The notes beneath the pieces are model-generated. The model did no database searches. It had not been told where the DNA came from and saw only the letters and a program-made list of their open reading frames with translations. A stretch of DNA of 64,000 bases. Origin: SIG452 sp045541975. Lineage in GTDB: Bacteria; Bacillota; Clostridia; UMGS1840. The position numbers were made by a program, and so were the translations under genes. This document shows positions 27,387-35,613 of this stretch, one piece after another. How positions within the stretch are numbered: the stretch's first letter is position 1; each line of letters begins with the position of its first letter. The DNA lies in assembly GCA_045541975.1 (NCBI GenBank), contig JAZQKB010000036.1, positions 1 through 64,000 of the forward strand, given 5' to 3'.

Positions 27387-27432
27387 AAAAAAGACGAAAT
27401 TCTTTTTTTGCTAAAGAATTTCGTCTTTTTTT
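27387..27432 (+). terminator. Terminator after the EamA gene
   Basis: AAAAAAGACGAAATTCTTT and AAAGAATTTCGTCTTTTTT with a short loop; a strong intrinsic terminator. Confidence 0.9.
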
Positions 27433-27461
27433 ATGCTCTATTGTATCAGGCGATGAAAAAC

Positions 27462-27559
27462 GGATGCAGAATACGGAAACCGAAAGAAAACCAAAGGATT
27501 TCTTTTCCCGAAGGCGTACGTACTGTACGTCGATGGGTGAGGTAACGGATTATGCGCTG
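27462..27559 (+). repeat. GGCGTAC palindromic element
   Basis: The hairpin GGCGTAC-GTACT-GTACGTC is near 27513-27531. A preceding stem is made of AAGAAAACC and GGATTTCTTTT. It shares the 468-bp gene-free gap 27314-27781 with the composite element that follows. Confidence 0.7.
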
Positions 27560-27580
27560 TTTTTCAAGCCCTTACACAAG

Positions 27581-27760
27581 GCGCAGAGAAAATGGCTATA
27601 GAATGAATCAATCAAGCCCGCAGGGGTTATCCGAAGGCGTACATAGGTACGCCGAGAGGCTTGATTGGTTCATAGCAAAAGGCATTCTAATCAAAATTTG
27701 TGATAACAAATTTTCACCTTAAAAGAAAAGGCATGAGAAAATTCCCATGCCTTTTGCAAT
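27581..27760 (-). repeat. Composite repeat: GGCGTAC element, AATTTGT palindrome and terminator hairpin
   Basis: It contains the stem GGCGTAC-ATAG-GTACGCC (27636-27653), then AAAATTTGTGATAACAAATT, then the GGCATG terminator. The whole unit is found again, inverted, at 52004-52180 with only a few differences over about 160 bp. Confidence 0.85.
27726..27755 (-). terminator. Terminator of fucI
   Basis: AAAAGGCATG and CATGCCTTTT with a ten-base loop, followed by TTTT on the minus strand. It is part of the composite repeat, so the fucI terminator is supplied by a repeat. Confidence 0.75.
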
Positions 27761-27781
27761 CTATAACATTTTATCAAGCCC

Positions 27782-29584
27782 TTACTTATACATGGGGCCG
27801 AAAGTCTGACATGCTCTGTAGTCAGCACCTTCTCTATCCATACCGAATGCGTTCCATGCAGCGGGACGGAAGATTTTTTCTTCGGGTACGTTATGCATGC
27901 AAACGGGGATTCTTAACATGGAGCAAAGAGTGATTAAGTCAGCACCGATGTGGCCGTAGCTGATTGCGCCGTGGTTAGCGCCCCAGTTGTTCATCACATC
28001 GTATGCGGTTTTAAACTGGCTACCTTCTTTGCCGTCACATCTGGGAGCAAACCAGGTGCAGGGCCAGGTGTAGTCAGTACGTTTCCATAACACATCGGAT
28101 ACTTCATCCGGCAGACCGATGGTCCAGCCTTCTGCAATCTGCAGAACAGGGCCTAAGCCTTTTACTAAGTTCAAGCGAATCATCGTTGCAGGCATTTCTG
28201 CACGGGTTAAGAATCTGGAGGAGAAACCGCCGCCACGGAAGTAGCCTAAGTCAGCCATGTTCCAAGTGGTAGCTGCCATAACGGTGTCCTGATCAGCTTG
28301 GGTCATTTCGTACCAGGGTTTCATCACGCCGTTGCCGTTTTCGTCTTTCACTTCGCCGCAAGCATCCAGACAGCAAGCACCGGAGTTGATTAAATGAATA
28401 AAGCCGTCTGCTTCTTTTGCTTTGCCTTCAATTTCGTAACCTGCTGCACGTTTTACAGCGTCACCGCTCCAGTAGGTTCTAACGTCTGCAAACATCTGGG
28501 GACGGTTGGTTAAGAGTTTACCAAACAGCATGCCGATACCGTTTAACACGTCGTTTTCAGTTGCTAAAATATAGGGTTCTCTTGCACCGTTCCAGTCAAA
28601 AGAGGTGTTCAGCATTGCTTCGGGGAAGTCACAGTTGGGATAGAAATCTGTCCACTGTCTCTGACCCTGGAAGCCTGCTGCGATGGCATTGTGACCAACC
28701 ATTTCTTCTTCACAGCCTGCGGGCAGGTTTTTGTTGCCGTTCATTAAGTCTTTAATGATACAAGCCATTTTTACCACGAATGCAAACTGTTCTTCTTTTT
28801 CGGCATCAGATTTCTGCATATCAACGGGGTTTTTATCAAAGCCCATTTTGCATTTTTCTTTTGCCCAAGCTAAAGCTTTCTGATATTCTTTTTCGTCGTA
28901 GATGCCTTCAGACATTCTTCTGATGACTTCTACTTCGTCCACGGATTCCACACGCATACCCAGATATTCTTCCATAAATGCGGTGTCAATAATAGAACCT
29001 GCAATACCCATACAGATAGAGCCAATCTGCAGGTAGGATTTACCTCTCATAGTTGCTGCTGCAACTGCTGCACGGCCGAAACGGAGCAATTTTTCTGCAA
29101 CGTCTGCGGGGATTTTGTCGGATTCGTCCAAGTTCTGAACATCGTGACCGTAGATACCGAATGCAGGTAAGCCTTTCTGAGCGTGGCCTGCTAAAACAGC
29201 TGCCAGATATACTGCGCCGGGACGTTCGGTACCGTTGAAGCCCCAAACTGCTTTGATGGTGTTTTTATCCATATCCATGGTTTCGGAACCGTAGCACCAA
29301 CAGGGAGTAACGGTTAAGGTGATGTCTACACCTTCTTTTTTAAATTTGTCTGCACAAGCTGCTGCTTCTGCAACACGGCCGATGGTGGTGTCAGCAATTA
29401 CAACTTTTACCGGTTCCCCATTGGAATATTTTAAGTTTTCGGTAAACAGCTTTGCTGCTGCTTTTGCCATACCCATGGTCTGGTCTTCTAAAGATTCTCT
29501 TACTTTTAAGGGGCCACGTCTACCGTCAATAGTCGGTCTGATACCGATTACCGGGTAGGAGCCGATTAATCTGTTTTCTGCCAT
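27782..29584 (-). CDS. fucI: L-fucose isomerase
   Basis: A cytosolic manganese-dependent isomerase interconverting L-fucose and L-fuculose (often also D-arabinose and D-ribulose). Its 600 residues are full length. Seen: the N-terminal PVIGIRPTIDGRRGPLKVRESLEDQT and VTPCWCYGSETMDMD, and the C-terminal WPCTWFAPRCDGKEGSQFKTAYD. The start follows GGAGGAACAAATT. It stands alone: no fuculokinase, aldolase or transporter is adjacent, so fucose use must be completed elsewhere. A palindrome in its promoter suggests repressor control. Confidence 0.96.
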   Translation of the reverse strand: MAENRLIGSYPVIGIRPTIDGRRGPLKVRESLEDQTMGMAKAAAKLFTENLKYSNGEPVKVVIADTTIGRVAEAAACADKFKKEGVDITLTVTPCWCYGSETMDMDKNTIKAVWGFNGTERPGAVYLAAVLAGHAQKGLPAFGIYGHDVQNLDESDKIPADVAEKLLRFGRAAVAAATMRGKSYLQIGSICMGIAGSIIDTAFMEEYLGMRVESVDEVEVIRRMSEGIYDEKEYQKALAWAKEKCKMGFDKNPVDMQKSDAEKEEQFAFVVKMACIIKDLMNGNKNLPAGCEEEMVGHNAIAAGFQGQRQWTDFYPNCDFPEAMLNTSFDWNGAREPYILATENDVLNGIGMLFGKLLTNRPQMFADVRTYWSGDAVKRAAGYEIEGKAKEADGFIHLINSGACCLDACGEVKDENGNGVMKPWYEMTQADQDTVMAATTWNMADLGYFRGGGFSSRFLTRAEMPATMIRLNLVKGLGPVLQIAEGWTIGLPDEVSDVLWKRTDYTWPCTWFAPRCDGKEGSQFKTAYDVMNNWGANHGAISYGHIGADLITLCSMLRIPVCMHNVPEEKIFRPAAWNAFGMDREGADYRACQTFGPMYK

Positions 29585-29655
29585 AATTTGTTCCTCCGTT
29601 CATAGTATAAAAAATAATAAAAGTTTCATATCAGATAGTTTGTCCTATCATTGTT

Positions 29656-29684
29656 ATTTTATAACAATTCGATGGAATTGTCAA
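29656..29684 (-). promoter_or_regulatory. fucI promoter with overlapping palindrome
   Basis: Minus strand: TTGACA (29679-29684), a 17-nt spacer and TAAAAT (29656-29661). The perfect inverted repeat ACAATTC-GATG-GAATTGT (29664-29681) fills the spacer and touches the -35, as expected of a repressor site. A shorter one, GATAG-TTTGTC-CTATC, lies near 29632-29650 in the leader. Confidence 0.7.
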
Positions 29685-29797
29685 CATTTTATCGGGGTTT
29701 CTTATTCAATTTTCACGATTTTTTATTGCCGGATCCCGTGTTTCTATGGGAAATTTCATAAAATTATAAAAAAATTGGAATTTTTGGGTTGAAAATA

Positions 29798-29826
29798 TTG
29801 AATTTTTGAGGAAACCGTGCTAAAAT
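29798..29826 (+). promoter_or_regulatory. purC promoter
   Basis: TTGAAT (29798-29803), a 17-nt spacer and TAAAAT (29821-29826). The leader is short and holds no purine riboswitch that I can recognise. Confidence 0.7.
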
Positions 29827-29872
29827 AAGAACAGTAAGAAATCTATTTTCAAAAGAAAAGGGGTACAAACCA

Positions 29873-30556
29873 ATGAACAAAATCTATGAAGGCAAAACCA
29901 AAGACGTTTATTCTTTAGAAAACGGCAACGTGCTGTTAAAATTCAAAGACGATTGCACCGGTAAAGACGGTGTGTTTGACCCCGGTGAAAATACCGTTGG
30001 CTTAACCATTGAAGGCATCGGCAGAGAAAACTTAAGAACTTCTATTTACTATTTTGATTTATTAAAAAAAGCAGGCATCAAAACCCACTATGTTTCTGCA
30101 AATGTGGAAGATGCTACCATGGAAGTGCTTCCCGGTAAAGTGTTTGGTCACGGCTTAGAAGTAATCTGCAGACTGGTTGCAACCGGCAGCTTCATCCGTC
30201 GTTACGGTGAATACATTGAAGACGGTACTCCCTTAGAAGGCGGTTATGTGGAATGCACCTTCAAAAATGACGAAAAGGGCGATCCGCTGGTAACCGGCGA
30301 AGGCTTAGCAGCATTAGGCGTTATGAGTCCCAAAATGTTTGAAGATATGAAAGAACAGACCTTAAAAATCACCAAAATTGTGGCTGACGACTTAAAAACC
30401 ATTGGTCTGGATCTGTGGGACATTAAATTTGAATTTGGTTACAACAACGACGAAGTTATTTTGATTGACGAAATTGCGTCCGGCAATATGAGAGTTTATA
30501 AAGACGGCGTGATTGTTCCTCCCGTTGAATTAACCAAGTTAATCTTAAACAGATAA
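29873..30556 (+). CDS. purC: Phosphoribosylaminoimidazole-succinocarboxamide synthase
   Basis: The SAICAR synthetase of de novo purine synthesis, 227 residues (normal for the bacterial short form). Seen: the N-terminal YEGKTKDVYSLENGNVLLKFKDDCTG, the central EVICRLVATGSFIRRYG, and DIKFEFGYNN with the LIDEIASGNMR active-site segment. The start follows AAGGGG. It is alone here, not in the usual pur cluster, which suggests the pathway genes are scattered in this genome. Confidence 0.97.
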   Translation: MNKIYEGKTKDVYSLENGNVLLKFKDDCTGKDGVFDPGENTVGLTIEGIGRENLRTSIYYFDLLKKAGIKTHYVSANVEDATMEVLPGKVFGHGLEVICRLVATGSFIRRYGEYIEDGTPLEGGYVECTFKNDEKGDPLVTGEGLAALGVMSPKMFEDMKEQTLKITKIVADDLKTIGLDLWDIKFEFGYNNDEVILIDEIASGNMRVYKDGVIVPPVELTKLILNR

Positions 30557-30592
30557 AATTGGTTTGAAAAAATAAACATATCGGAAAAACAA

Positions 30593-30612
30593 AACGACAC
30601 ACAGGTCGTTCC
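30593..30612. repeat. ACGAC/GTCGT hairpin repeat, second copy
   Basis: AACGACACACAGGTCGTTCC followed by CTAC; it shares GGTCGTTCCCTAC with the unit at 27348. Confidence 0.6.
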
Positions 30613-30631
30613 CTACAAGTTCTATCCAAAC

Positions 30632-30663
30632 AAAAAGACGAGATTTGAAATCTCGTCTTTTTT
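30632..30663. terminator. Bidirectional terminator of purC
   Basis: AAAGACGAGATTT-GAAATCTCGTCTTT with T runs on both strands. It also follows the stop codon of the small minus-strand reading frame at 30662. Confidence 0.88.
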
Positions 30664-30928
30664 ATATGCTATCGTTTTTTAATTGTTCGTGTATTATTTC
30701 AACAATTTCTGATTTTAACGCATGGTTTTCATTTCGGGGACATTCTACAGGAACACATTCATTACAAGGTTTTTTTCTGAAATGATTGATACAACAACAC
30801 AAATAATTGCATTCATCGCAACAAATTTCATTTCCGTTTTCACCGTTGCCGGGGCAATCCTTACCCCCCTTCAAACGAGTGCTCAGTCGCCGCACGGCTG
30901 TTCTATTACACGGTTTTACAAGTCGCAA
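30662..30928 (-). CDS. Possible small cysteine-rich protein, or a gene remnant
   Basis: A reading frame of 88 codons with 11 cysteines, including the cluster CCDECNYLCCC and CNECVPVEC, and an acidic, helical C-terminal end. The only start in range is TTG, with no clear ribosome binding site, and an in-frame stop lies six codons upstream. A terminator directly follows the stop, which favours a real or once-real gene. The N-terminal basic stretch (RLVKPCNRTAVRRLSTRLKG) may belong to a repeat. I do not recognise it. Confidence 0.35.
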   Translation of the reverse strand: MRLVKPCNRTAVRRLSTRLKGGKDCPGNGENGNEICCDECNYLCCCINHFRKKPCNECVPVECPRNENHALKSEIVEIIHEQLKNDSI

Positions 30929-31002
30929 AAAGGAGTTCTACATTAGGTTATATCTACCTAAAAAGCGTTACCGAACGACGAAACCAAAATAATCCGCCAT
31001 TA

Positions 31003-31053
31003 TTTTTGCAATCAAGAAAAGTTTTCGGAAGACGGAAGTCGGGATTGCAAAAA
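31003..31053. repeat. Inverted repeat TTTTTGCAATC / GATTGCAAAAA
   Basis: Perfect 11-bp arms separated by 29 bases in the gap between the small cysteine-rich frame and potD. Otherwise the gap holds AT-rich sequence, a terminator and a palindromic element. Confidence 0.6.
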
Positions 31054-31131
31054 TACCAGGCGGCAGCTTCTTTTTTTTTGGTTCGTTTTTTCTTTGCTGT
31101 CAAAGAAAAAAATGAACAAATATAATCAAAC

Positions 31132-31172
31132 AAAAAAAGAAGAACTTCTTTGAAAAAGAAGTTCGTCTTTTT
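31132..31172. terminator. Bidirectional terminator downstream of potD
   Basis: AAGAAGAACTTCTTT and AAGAAGTTCGTCTTTTTT. It is about 170 bases after the potD stop codon on the minus strand, so the palindromic element 31201-31335 would lie inside the pot transcript. Confidence 0.7.
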
Positions 31173-31200
31173 TATTGACACAATGTAAGGCAATGAGAAA

Positions 31201-31335
31201 TGGATGCAAAATGAAACACCAGAACACCCAACGGGTGGTGATATTTCCGAAGGTGCCACCTCTCCTAAAGGGCGAGGCATGTAGGGGGCGACCTATGTGT
31301 CGCCCCGTTTGTTCATCCATTATGCGCCATTTATC
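31201..31335 (+). repeat. Palindromic element, variant with GGGGCGAC hairpin
   Basis: The outer arms ATGGATGCAAAATG and TCATCCATTATGCGCCAT match the GGCGTAC family, but the core is the hairpin GGGGCGAC-CTATGT-GTCGCCCC (31285-31306) preceded by GTA, which belongs to the other small family. It looks like a chimera of the two. Confidence 0.6.
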
Positions 31336-31343
31336 GAGCCGTC

Positions 31344-32558
31344 TTAGTAGTGATCTCTATATTTTTTACGAATTGCCCGATACAAGAAAAATAAAAGCAA
31401 TACACCCGCAATTCCGCCGGATGCCACATAAATCCAGGGTTCCACAGCATTTTCAATCTTCAGGGTTTCCCAAAGACCGTTTTGCAACGCCAGAGTTTTT
31501 TGGTCCAAGCTTTCATAATATGTGGTTTTTAAGCCAGACTCCTCGGAGGGATAGAGAATGTCGATGGCGTTTTCGTTCCAGTCTATCATGCCGTCAATAT
31601 AGTCCTGGTTTTCTCTGACTAACACATTGGGAGACGAATAGGCAATATATTCCGCATTGGCAATGGCAATATCTTCGGAGAGCATAAAGTTGATATAAAT
31701 TTCCGCCAGTTCCTGATTTTTTGCACATTTGGGTATACACATGGCATCCACAAACACATTGGTGCCCTCTTCGGGATAGTAAAAACCTAAGCTGTCGTTA
31801 TCATCATACATGGTGAGGTAGTCCCCTGCATAGTAGGGTGCCACCGCAGCGGAGCCGTTTTTCATTTTGTTGAAAATTTCGTCCATGACATAGCTTTGCA
31901 CCAGAGGTTTCTGAATTTTCAGTTTTTCCACGGCGGAATACCATACTGCAGGGTCGGTGGAGTTCACATCGTCACCTGCCCAGTAAATAGCAGTACCGAA
32001 AGCGTCACGGGGGTTATTGAACTGCAGGATTTTACCACGGTATTTCTCATTCCAGAGCAAATCCCAGCTTCCTAAATCCTCTTCGTCTACCATGGTATCG
32101 TTATAAATAATTCCCACCATGCCGTAGGTATAGGGAACAGTATACAGATTTTCGGGATCGTAGAACAGGTTCTTAAATTCGGGAGCAATGTTGGAAAAAT
32201 TGGGGATATTCTCAAAATTTAAGGGGGAGAGCATATCCTCCTCTATCATTTTTTCAATCATATACTCGGAGGGAATCACCACATCATAGGTGGTGGAACC
32301 GCTTTTTAGCTTGTTATACATATCCTCGTTGCTGGCGTAGGTGGTGTAGTTCACACGGACATCCATCCCCAGCTCGTCACGGCAGTAGATTTCAAATTCT
32401 TCGTTGACGTCTAACGTGCCTTCCGAACCGTCGGAAATGTATTCTCCCCAGTTATACACATTTAAGGTAAGGGTTTTTTGTTCGGTGTTACAACCGGATA
32501 AGGGCAAAATGAAAAGACACAACAGAAGGATCAGTGCAAGGGCTAAAAACTTTTTCAT
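31344..32558 (-). CDS. potD: Spermidine/putrescine-binding lipoprotein with C-terminal membrane anchor
   Basis: The substrate-binding component of a polyamine ABC importer, 404 residues. Seen: a lipoprotein signal ending LPLSGC, then the PotD pattern LNVYNWGEYISDG and a full periplasmic-binding-protein fold. Unusually, the C-terminus carries a membrane segment (about residues 372-392, IYVASGGIAGVLLLFFLYRA) and a basic tail, so it may be held at both ends. Its ATG overlaps the potC stop codon (ATGA), so translation is coupled. It is the last gene of potABCD. Putrescine versus spermidine preference cannot be told from sequence. Confidence 0.95.
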   Translation of the reverse strand: MKKFLALALILLLCLFILPLSGCNTEQKTLTLNVYNWGEYISDGSEGTLDVNEEFEIYCRDELGMDVRVNYTTYASNEDMYNKLKSGSTTYDVVIPSEYMIEKMIEEDMLSPLNFENIPNFSNIAPEFKNLFYDPENLYTVPYTYGMVGIIYNDTMVDEEDLGSWDLLWNEKYRGKILQFNNPRDAFGTAIYWAGDDVNSTDPAVWYSAVEKLKIQKPLVQSYVMDEIFNKMKNGSAAVAPYYAGDYLTMYDDNDSLGFYYPEEGTNVFVDAMCIPKCAKNQELAEIYINFMLSEDIAIANAEYIAYSSPNVLVRENQDYIDGMIDWNENAIDILYPSEESGLKTTYYESLDQKTLALQNGLWETLKIENAVEPWIYVASGGIAGVLLLFFLYRAIRKKYRDHY

Positions 32559-33364
32559 TTAATAGACAACCTTCTTTCTGTGCTTTTTTCTTTGGAAAAC
32601 AGATTGGACAGAATCAAAAGGGTGGTAACTGCCACAATCATAAGAGTGGAAAGTGCATAGATATCGGGTTTTACCTCTTTTTTGGTCATGGAGTAAATCA
32701 GCAAAGGTAAGGTTTGAAAATCGTTACCCGTGGTGAAATAACTGATGACAAAATCATCTAAGGATAAGGTAAATGCTAAAATAAAGCCGGAAATTACGCC
32801 GGGCATAATGTTGGGTAATTCCACCCGGAAGAAAGACTGCAAAGGCGTGCAACCTAAGTCCTGAGCCGCTTCGGGCAAGGATTTCGGCATGGAAAGAAGT
32901 TTCGGACGAACGGATAAAATCACATAGGGCAAACAGAAGGTAACATGAGCAATCAGCAAGGTGAAAAAGCTCAATTTTTCGTCACTGCCCTGCATGGTGC
33001 CGATAAACACAAATAAAAGCATCATGGAAATCCCTGTGACAATATCGGGATTCATCATGGGAATGTTGGTAATAGAAATCACGGAGTTTTTCCAAAGGTT
33101 TTTGCGGAATTTGGTCAGTCCCACAGCCGCCGCCGTGCCAATGACGGTGGAAATCACAGCTGCACTTACCGCCAATACCAAAGTATTTTGCAAAGCGGTG
33201 AAAGTTTCGGGACTTTTAAAAAGCTCGGAATACCAATAGAAAGAGAACCCCGTCATGGCCCCGGTGTTGGAGGTGGAGTTAAAGGAAAACATCATCAACA
33301 CCAGGATGGGGATATACAGTATGATAAAGATAAGAGCTGTGTAGATACGGGATAGGGCTTTCAT
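32555..33364 (-). CDS. potC: Spermidine/putrescine ABC transporter permease
   Basis: An inner-membrane permease of the polyamine importer, 269 residues, with six membrane segments. Seen: the N-terminal LIFIILYIPILVLMMFSFN and the cytoplasmic EAA loop EAAQDLGCTPLQSFFRVELPNIMPGV, which docks on PotA. The start follows GAAAGG. It overlaps potD by four bases. The gap to potB is 263 bp, far larger than usual in this operon, and holds a duplication of the potB end. Confidence 0.95.
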   Translation of the reverse strand: MKALSRIYTALIFIILYIPILVLMMFSFNSTSNTGAMTGFSFYWYSELFKSPETFTALQNTLVLAVSAAVISTVIGTAAAVGLTKFRKNLWKNSVISITNIPMMNPDIVTGISMMLLFVFIGTMQGSDEKLSFFTLLIAHVTFCLPYVILSVRPKLLSMPKSLPEAAQDLGCTPLQSFFRVELPNIMPGVISGFILAFTLSLDDFVISYFTTGNDFQTLPLLIYSMTKKEVKPDIYALSTLMIVAVTTLLILSNLFSKEKSTERRLSIK

Positions 33365-33452
33365 ACTTTTTTTACCTTTCTATGTAATAATGCGTCAGAA
33401 AAACTATTTCCATGAGGCGGTGAAAAAATCGAACAGATTTTGTGAATTTTCT

Positions 33453-33526
33453 GACTGCCGCGTACTTTTGTGTACGCAAAGGAAGAAAAACGCCAAAAGA
33501 TGCCTGTTTACGAGGCGTCCTCCTCC
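33453..33526 (-). repeat. Duplicated potB 3' end, downstream copy
   Basis: About 74 bp that repeat 33574-33646 at a distance of 121 bp. On the minus strand it reads a copy of the last potB codons (EEDAS, stop) followed by the hairpin GCGTAC-ACAAAA-GTACGC. It is untranslated, since it lies after the potB stop codon. Confidence 0.8.
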
Positions 33527-33573
33527 ATTCCAATGAGGCTGATGGAAACAGGATATATTTTTTCGCTTTCTGC

Positions 33574-33646
33574 GACTGCCGTGTACTGAGTGTACACAAA
33601 GGAGCAAAAACGGAAAAAGATGCCTGTTTACGAAGCCTCCTCCTCA
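33574..33646 (-). repeat. Duplicated potB 3' end, coding copy
   Basis: The authentic end of potB (EEEAS, stop at 33628) plus the trailing hairpin GTGTAC-ACTCA-GTACAC. The stem differs from the downstream copy at paired positions (GCGTAC/GTACGC against GTGTAC/GTACAC), so pairing is kept. Confidence 0.8.
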
Positions 33647-34446
33647 GAGAAGCGGTTCATGATGGCCAGTGACAGCAGTACCAGTATCATCATGACTAAA
33701 GAAATTGCGGCACCTACGTTGTAGGTGGAAATGTTCTGGAATTGGCGTTCGATGGTGTCACCGATTAGTTCAAAGGTACCGCCACCTAATTTTTGAGAAA
33801 TGTAGAAGGTGGAGATGGAAGGAACGAACACCATGGTGATGCCTGAAATAATACCTGAGGCGGACAATGGCAGAATCACTTTTCGTACCACCTGGAGCTG
33901 ACTGCAACCAAGGTCTCTTGCTGCTTCGGTCAGGCTCACATCCAATTTAGAAATGATGGTGTAGATCGGAAGCACCATGTAGGGTAAAAAGTCATACACC
34001 ATGCCAAAAATTACTGCACCTTTGGTACCGATTAAATGAACTTTTCCCCAGTTTAAGGCACCTAAAATGGTGTTTAAAAATCCGCCGTCATCCATAATTG
34101 CCATCATAGAATATGTACGGATTAAAAGGTTGGTCCACATGGGAAGCATCAGCAGGGTAATCATAATCTTTTGAGATTTTTCCTTATAGCTTGCAATGAA
34201 ATAGGCTAAGGGATAGCCAATCACAAAGCAGATAAAGGTGGCAATTACCGAAAGGCTGACGGAGAGCAAAAAGGTGTTGGTATGCTCTTCTAATGCTAAG
34301 ATGTTGCCAAAGGTGAAAGCGCCGTTGGTATCGGTAAAGCTATAGTAAATCACAAAAATCAGGGGTGCTAAGATAAACAGGACAGACCACAGAATGTGAG
34401 GTGCTGCAGTCATTTTTCCCCAGAATCCGGTTTTCGTTTTTTCCAT
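33628..34446 (-). CDS. potB: Spermidine/putrescine ABC transporter permease
   Basis: The second permease of the polyamine importer, 272 residues and six membrane segments. Seen: LFILAPLIFVIYYSFTD at the N-terminus and the EAA loop EAARDLGCSQLQVVRKVILPLSASGI. I chose the ATG at 34446, with AGGTGA five bases upstream; a GTG at 34455 that overlaps the potA stop is also possible. The C-terminus ends SEEEAS, and this end has been copied once into the gap before potC. Confidence 0.94.
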   Translation of the reverse strand: MEKTKTGFWGKMTAAPHILWSVLFILAPLIFVIYYSFTDTNGAFTFGNILALEEHTNTFLLSVSLSVIATFICFVIGYPLAYFIASYKEKSQKIMITLLMLPMWTNLLIRTYSMMAIMDDGGFLNTILGALNWGKVHLIGTKGAVIFGMVYDFLPYMVLPIYTIISKLDVSLTEAARDLGCSQLQVVRKVILPLSASGIISGITMVFVPSISTFYISQKLGGGTFELIGDTIERQFQNISTYNVGAAISLVMMILVLLSLAIMNRFSEEEAS

Positions 34447-34447
34447 C

Positions 34448-35572
34448 CTAATCACCTACCGTTTCCGTGTTGGATAACTCGTCAATTTCATCGGAGAAGG
34501 TAGAATAGTCACCGTATTGACCGGAAAATTCAGATTTTTTCATAATATGGATAGCATCGGGATCAATGGATACGCCGATATTGGCTCCAACATCCACAAA
34601 GTCGGTGGATTGAATCATCCATTTGAAACCGCCGATGTCCACGATAATTTCATAATGAACACCTTTGAAGGTGACGGAGGTAACGGTGCCGGTGAGCATC
34701 CCGTCCTGGGGAGATACCACGTCCACGTCTTCGGGACGCACCACCACGTCGATCTGTTCGCCGGGAGCAAAGCCTTTGTCCACACAGGAGAAGGTATGTC
34801 CGGAGAAGGTTACTTTGAAGTCCTCATTCATGACCCCGTCTAAAATGTTACTTTCGCCGATGAAGTCAGCAACGAAAGCATTCACAGGTTCGTTATAAAT
34901 GTCGGTAGGAGTGCCGATTTGCTGAATCTGACCGTCTGCCATAACCACCACCACGTCAGACATGGAAAGGGCTTCCTCCTGGTCGTGGGTCACATAGATA
35001 AAGGTGATGCCGGTCTGCTTCTGAATTTTTTTCAGTTCGTTCTGCATATCTTTGCGAAGCTTTAAATCCAGAGCGCCAAGCGGTTCATCCAGAAGAAGCA
35101 CTCTGGGGTGACTGATTAAGGCACGGGCAATGGCAACTCGCTGCTGCTGACCGCCGGACAGTTTGGTCACATTTTTTCGTTCAAATCCTTTTAGCGCAAC
35201 CAGCTCCAGCATTTCTTTCACTCTGCGGATAATTTCTGCATTGGGCACTTTCTTAAGACGCAAAGAAAACGCCACATTTTCAAACACATTCAAATGGGGA
35301 AACAACGCATATTTCTGGAACACGGTGTTGATACTTCTTTTATGGGCAGGCACATCGTTAATCCGTTTGCCCTCAAACATCACATCTCCCGAGTCAGGAG
35401 TTTCAAAACCGCCCACAATTCGCAGGGTGGTGGTTTTTCCGCAACCAGAAGGACCAAGCAACGTTACAAACTGCTTGTCATAAATATCTAAGTTGATGGA
35501 GCTTAATACCTGCTCTCCTTCAAACTCTTTGGAAATGTTTTTAAGTTCAATGATCTTTTTCATCTGTTCCAT
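34448..35572 (-). CDS. potA: Spermidine/putrescine ABC transporter ATPase
   Basis: The ATP-binding subunit of the polyamine importer, 374 residues. Seen: Walker A LLGPSGCGKTTTLR, signature LSGGQQQRVAIARAL, Walker B VLLLDEPLGALD and a switch histidine in YVTHDQEEALSMSD, followed by a C-terminal TOBE regulatory domain (from about residue 240). The start at 35572 follows GGAAG by eight bases. It is the first gene of the operon and lies 42 bp after the terminator of a long structured leader. I see no other promoter between terminator and start, so expression probably depends on read-through. Confidence 0.96.
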   Translation of the reverse strand: MEQMKKIIELKNISKEFEGEQVLSSINLDIYDKQFVTLLGPSGCGKTTTLRIVGGFETPDSGDVMFEGKRINDVPAHKRSINTVFQKYALFPHLNVFENVAFSLRLKKVPNAEIIRRVKEMLELVALKGFERKNVTKLSGGQQQRVAIARALISHPRVLLLDEPLGALDLKLRKDMQNELKKIQKQTGITFIYVTHDQEEALSMSDVVVVMADGQIQQIGTPTDIYNEPVNAFVADFIGESNILDGVMNEDFKVTFSGHTFSCVDKGFAPGEQIDVVVRPEDVDVVSPQDGMLTGTVTSVTFKGVHYEIIVDIGGFKWMIQSTDFVDVGANIGVSIDPDAIHIMKKSEFSGQYGDYSTFSDEIDELSNTETVGD

Positions 35573-35613
35573 CGAAGCGTCTTCCTTCCCCGAAAAAAAA
35601 TATCAAGAATAAC

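Noticed and set aside
27700..27933. Open frame across the fucI terminator and gene end
   Set aside because: It covers the terminator hairpin and the antisense strand of fucI.
30722..30992. Plus-strand frames opposite the cysteine-rich small gene
   Set aside because: They have no ribosome binding site or recognisable features; shadows of the other strand.
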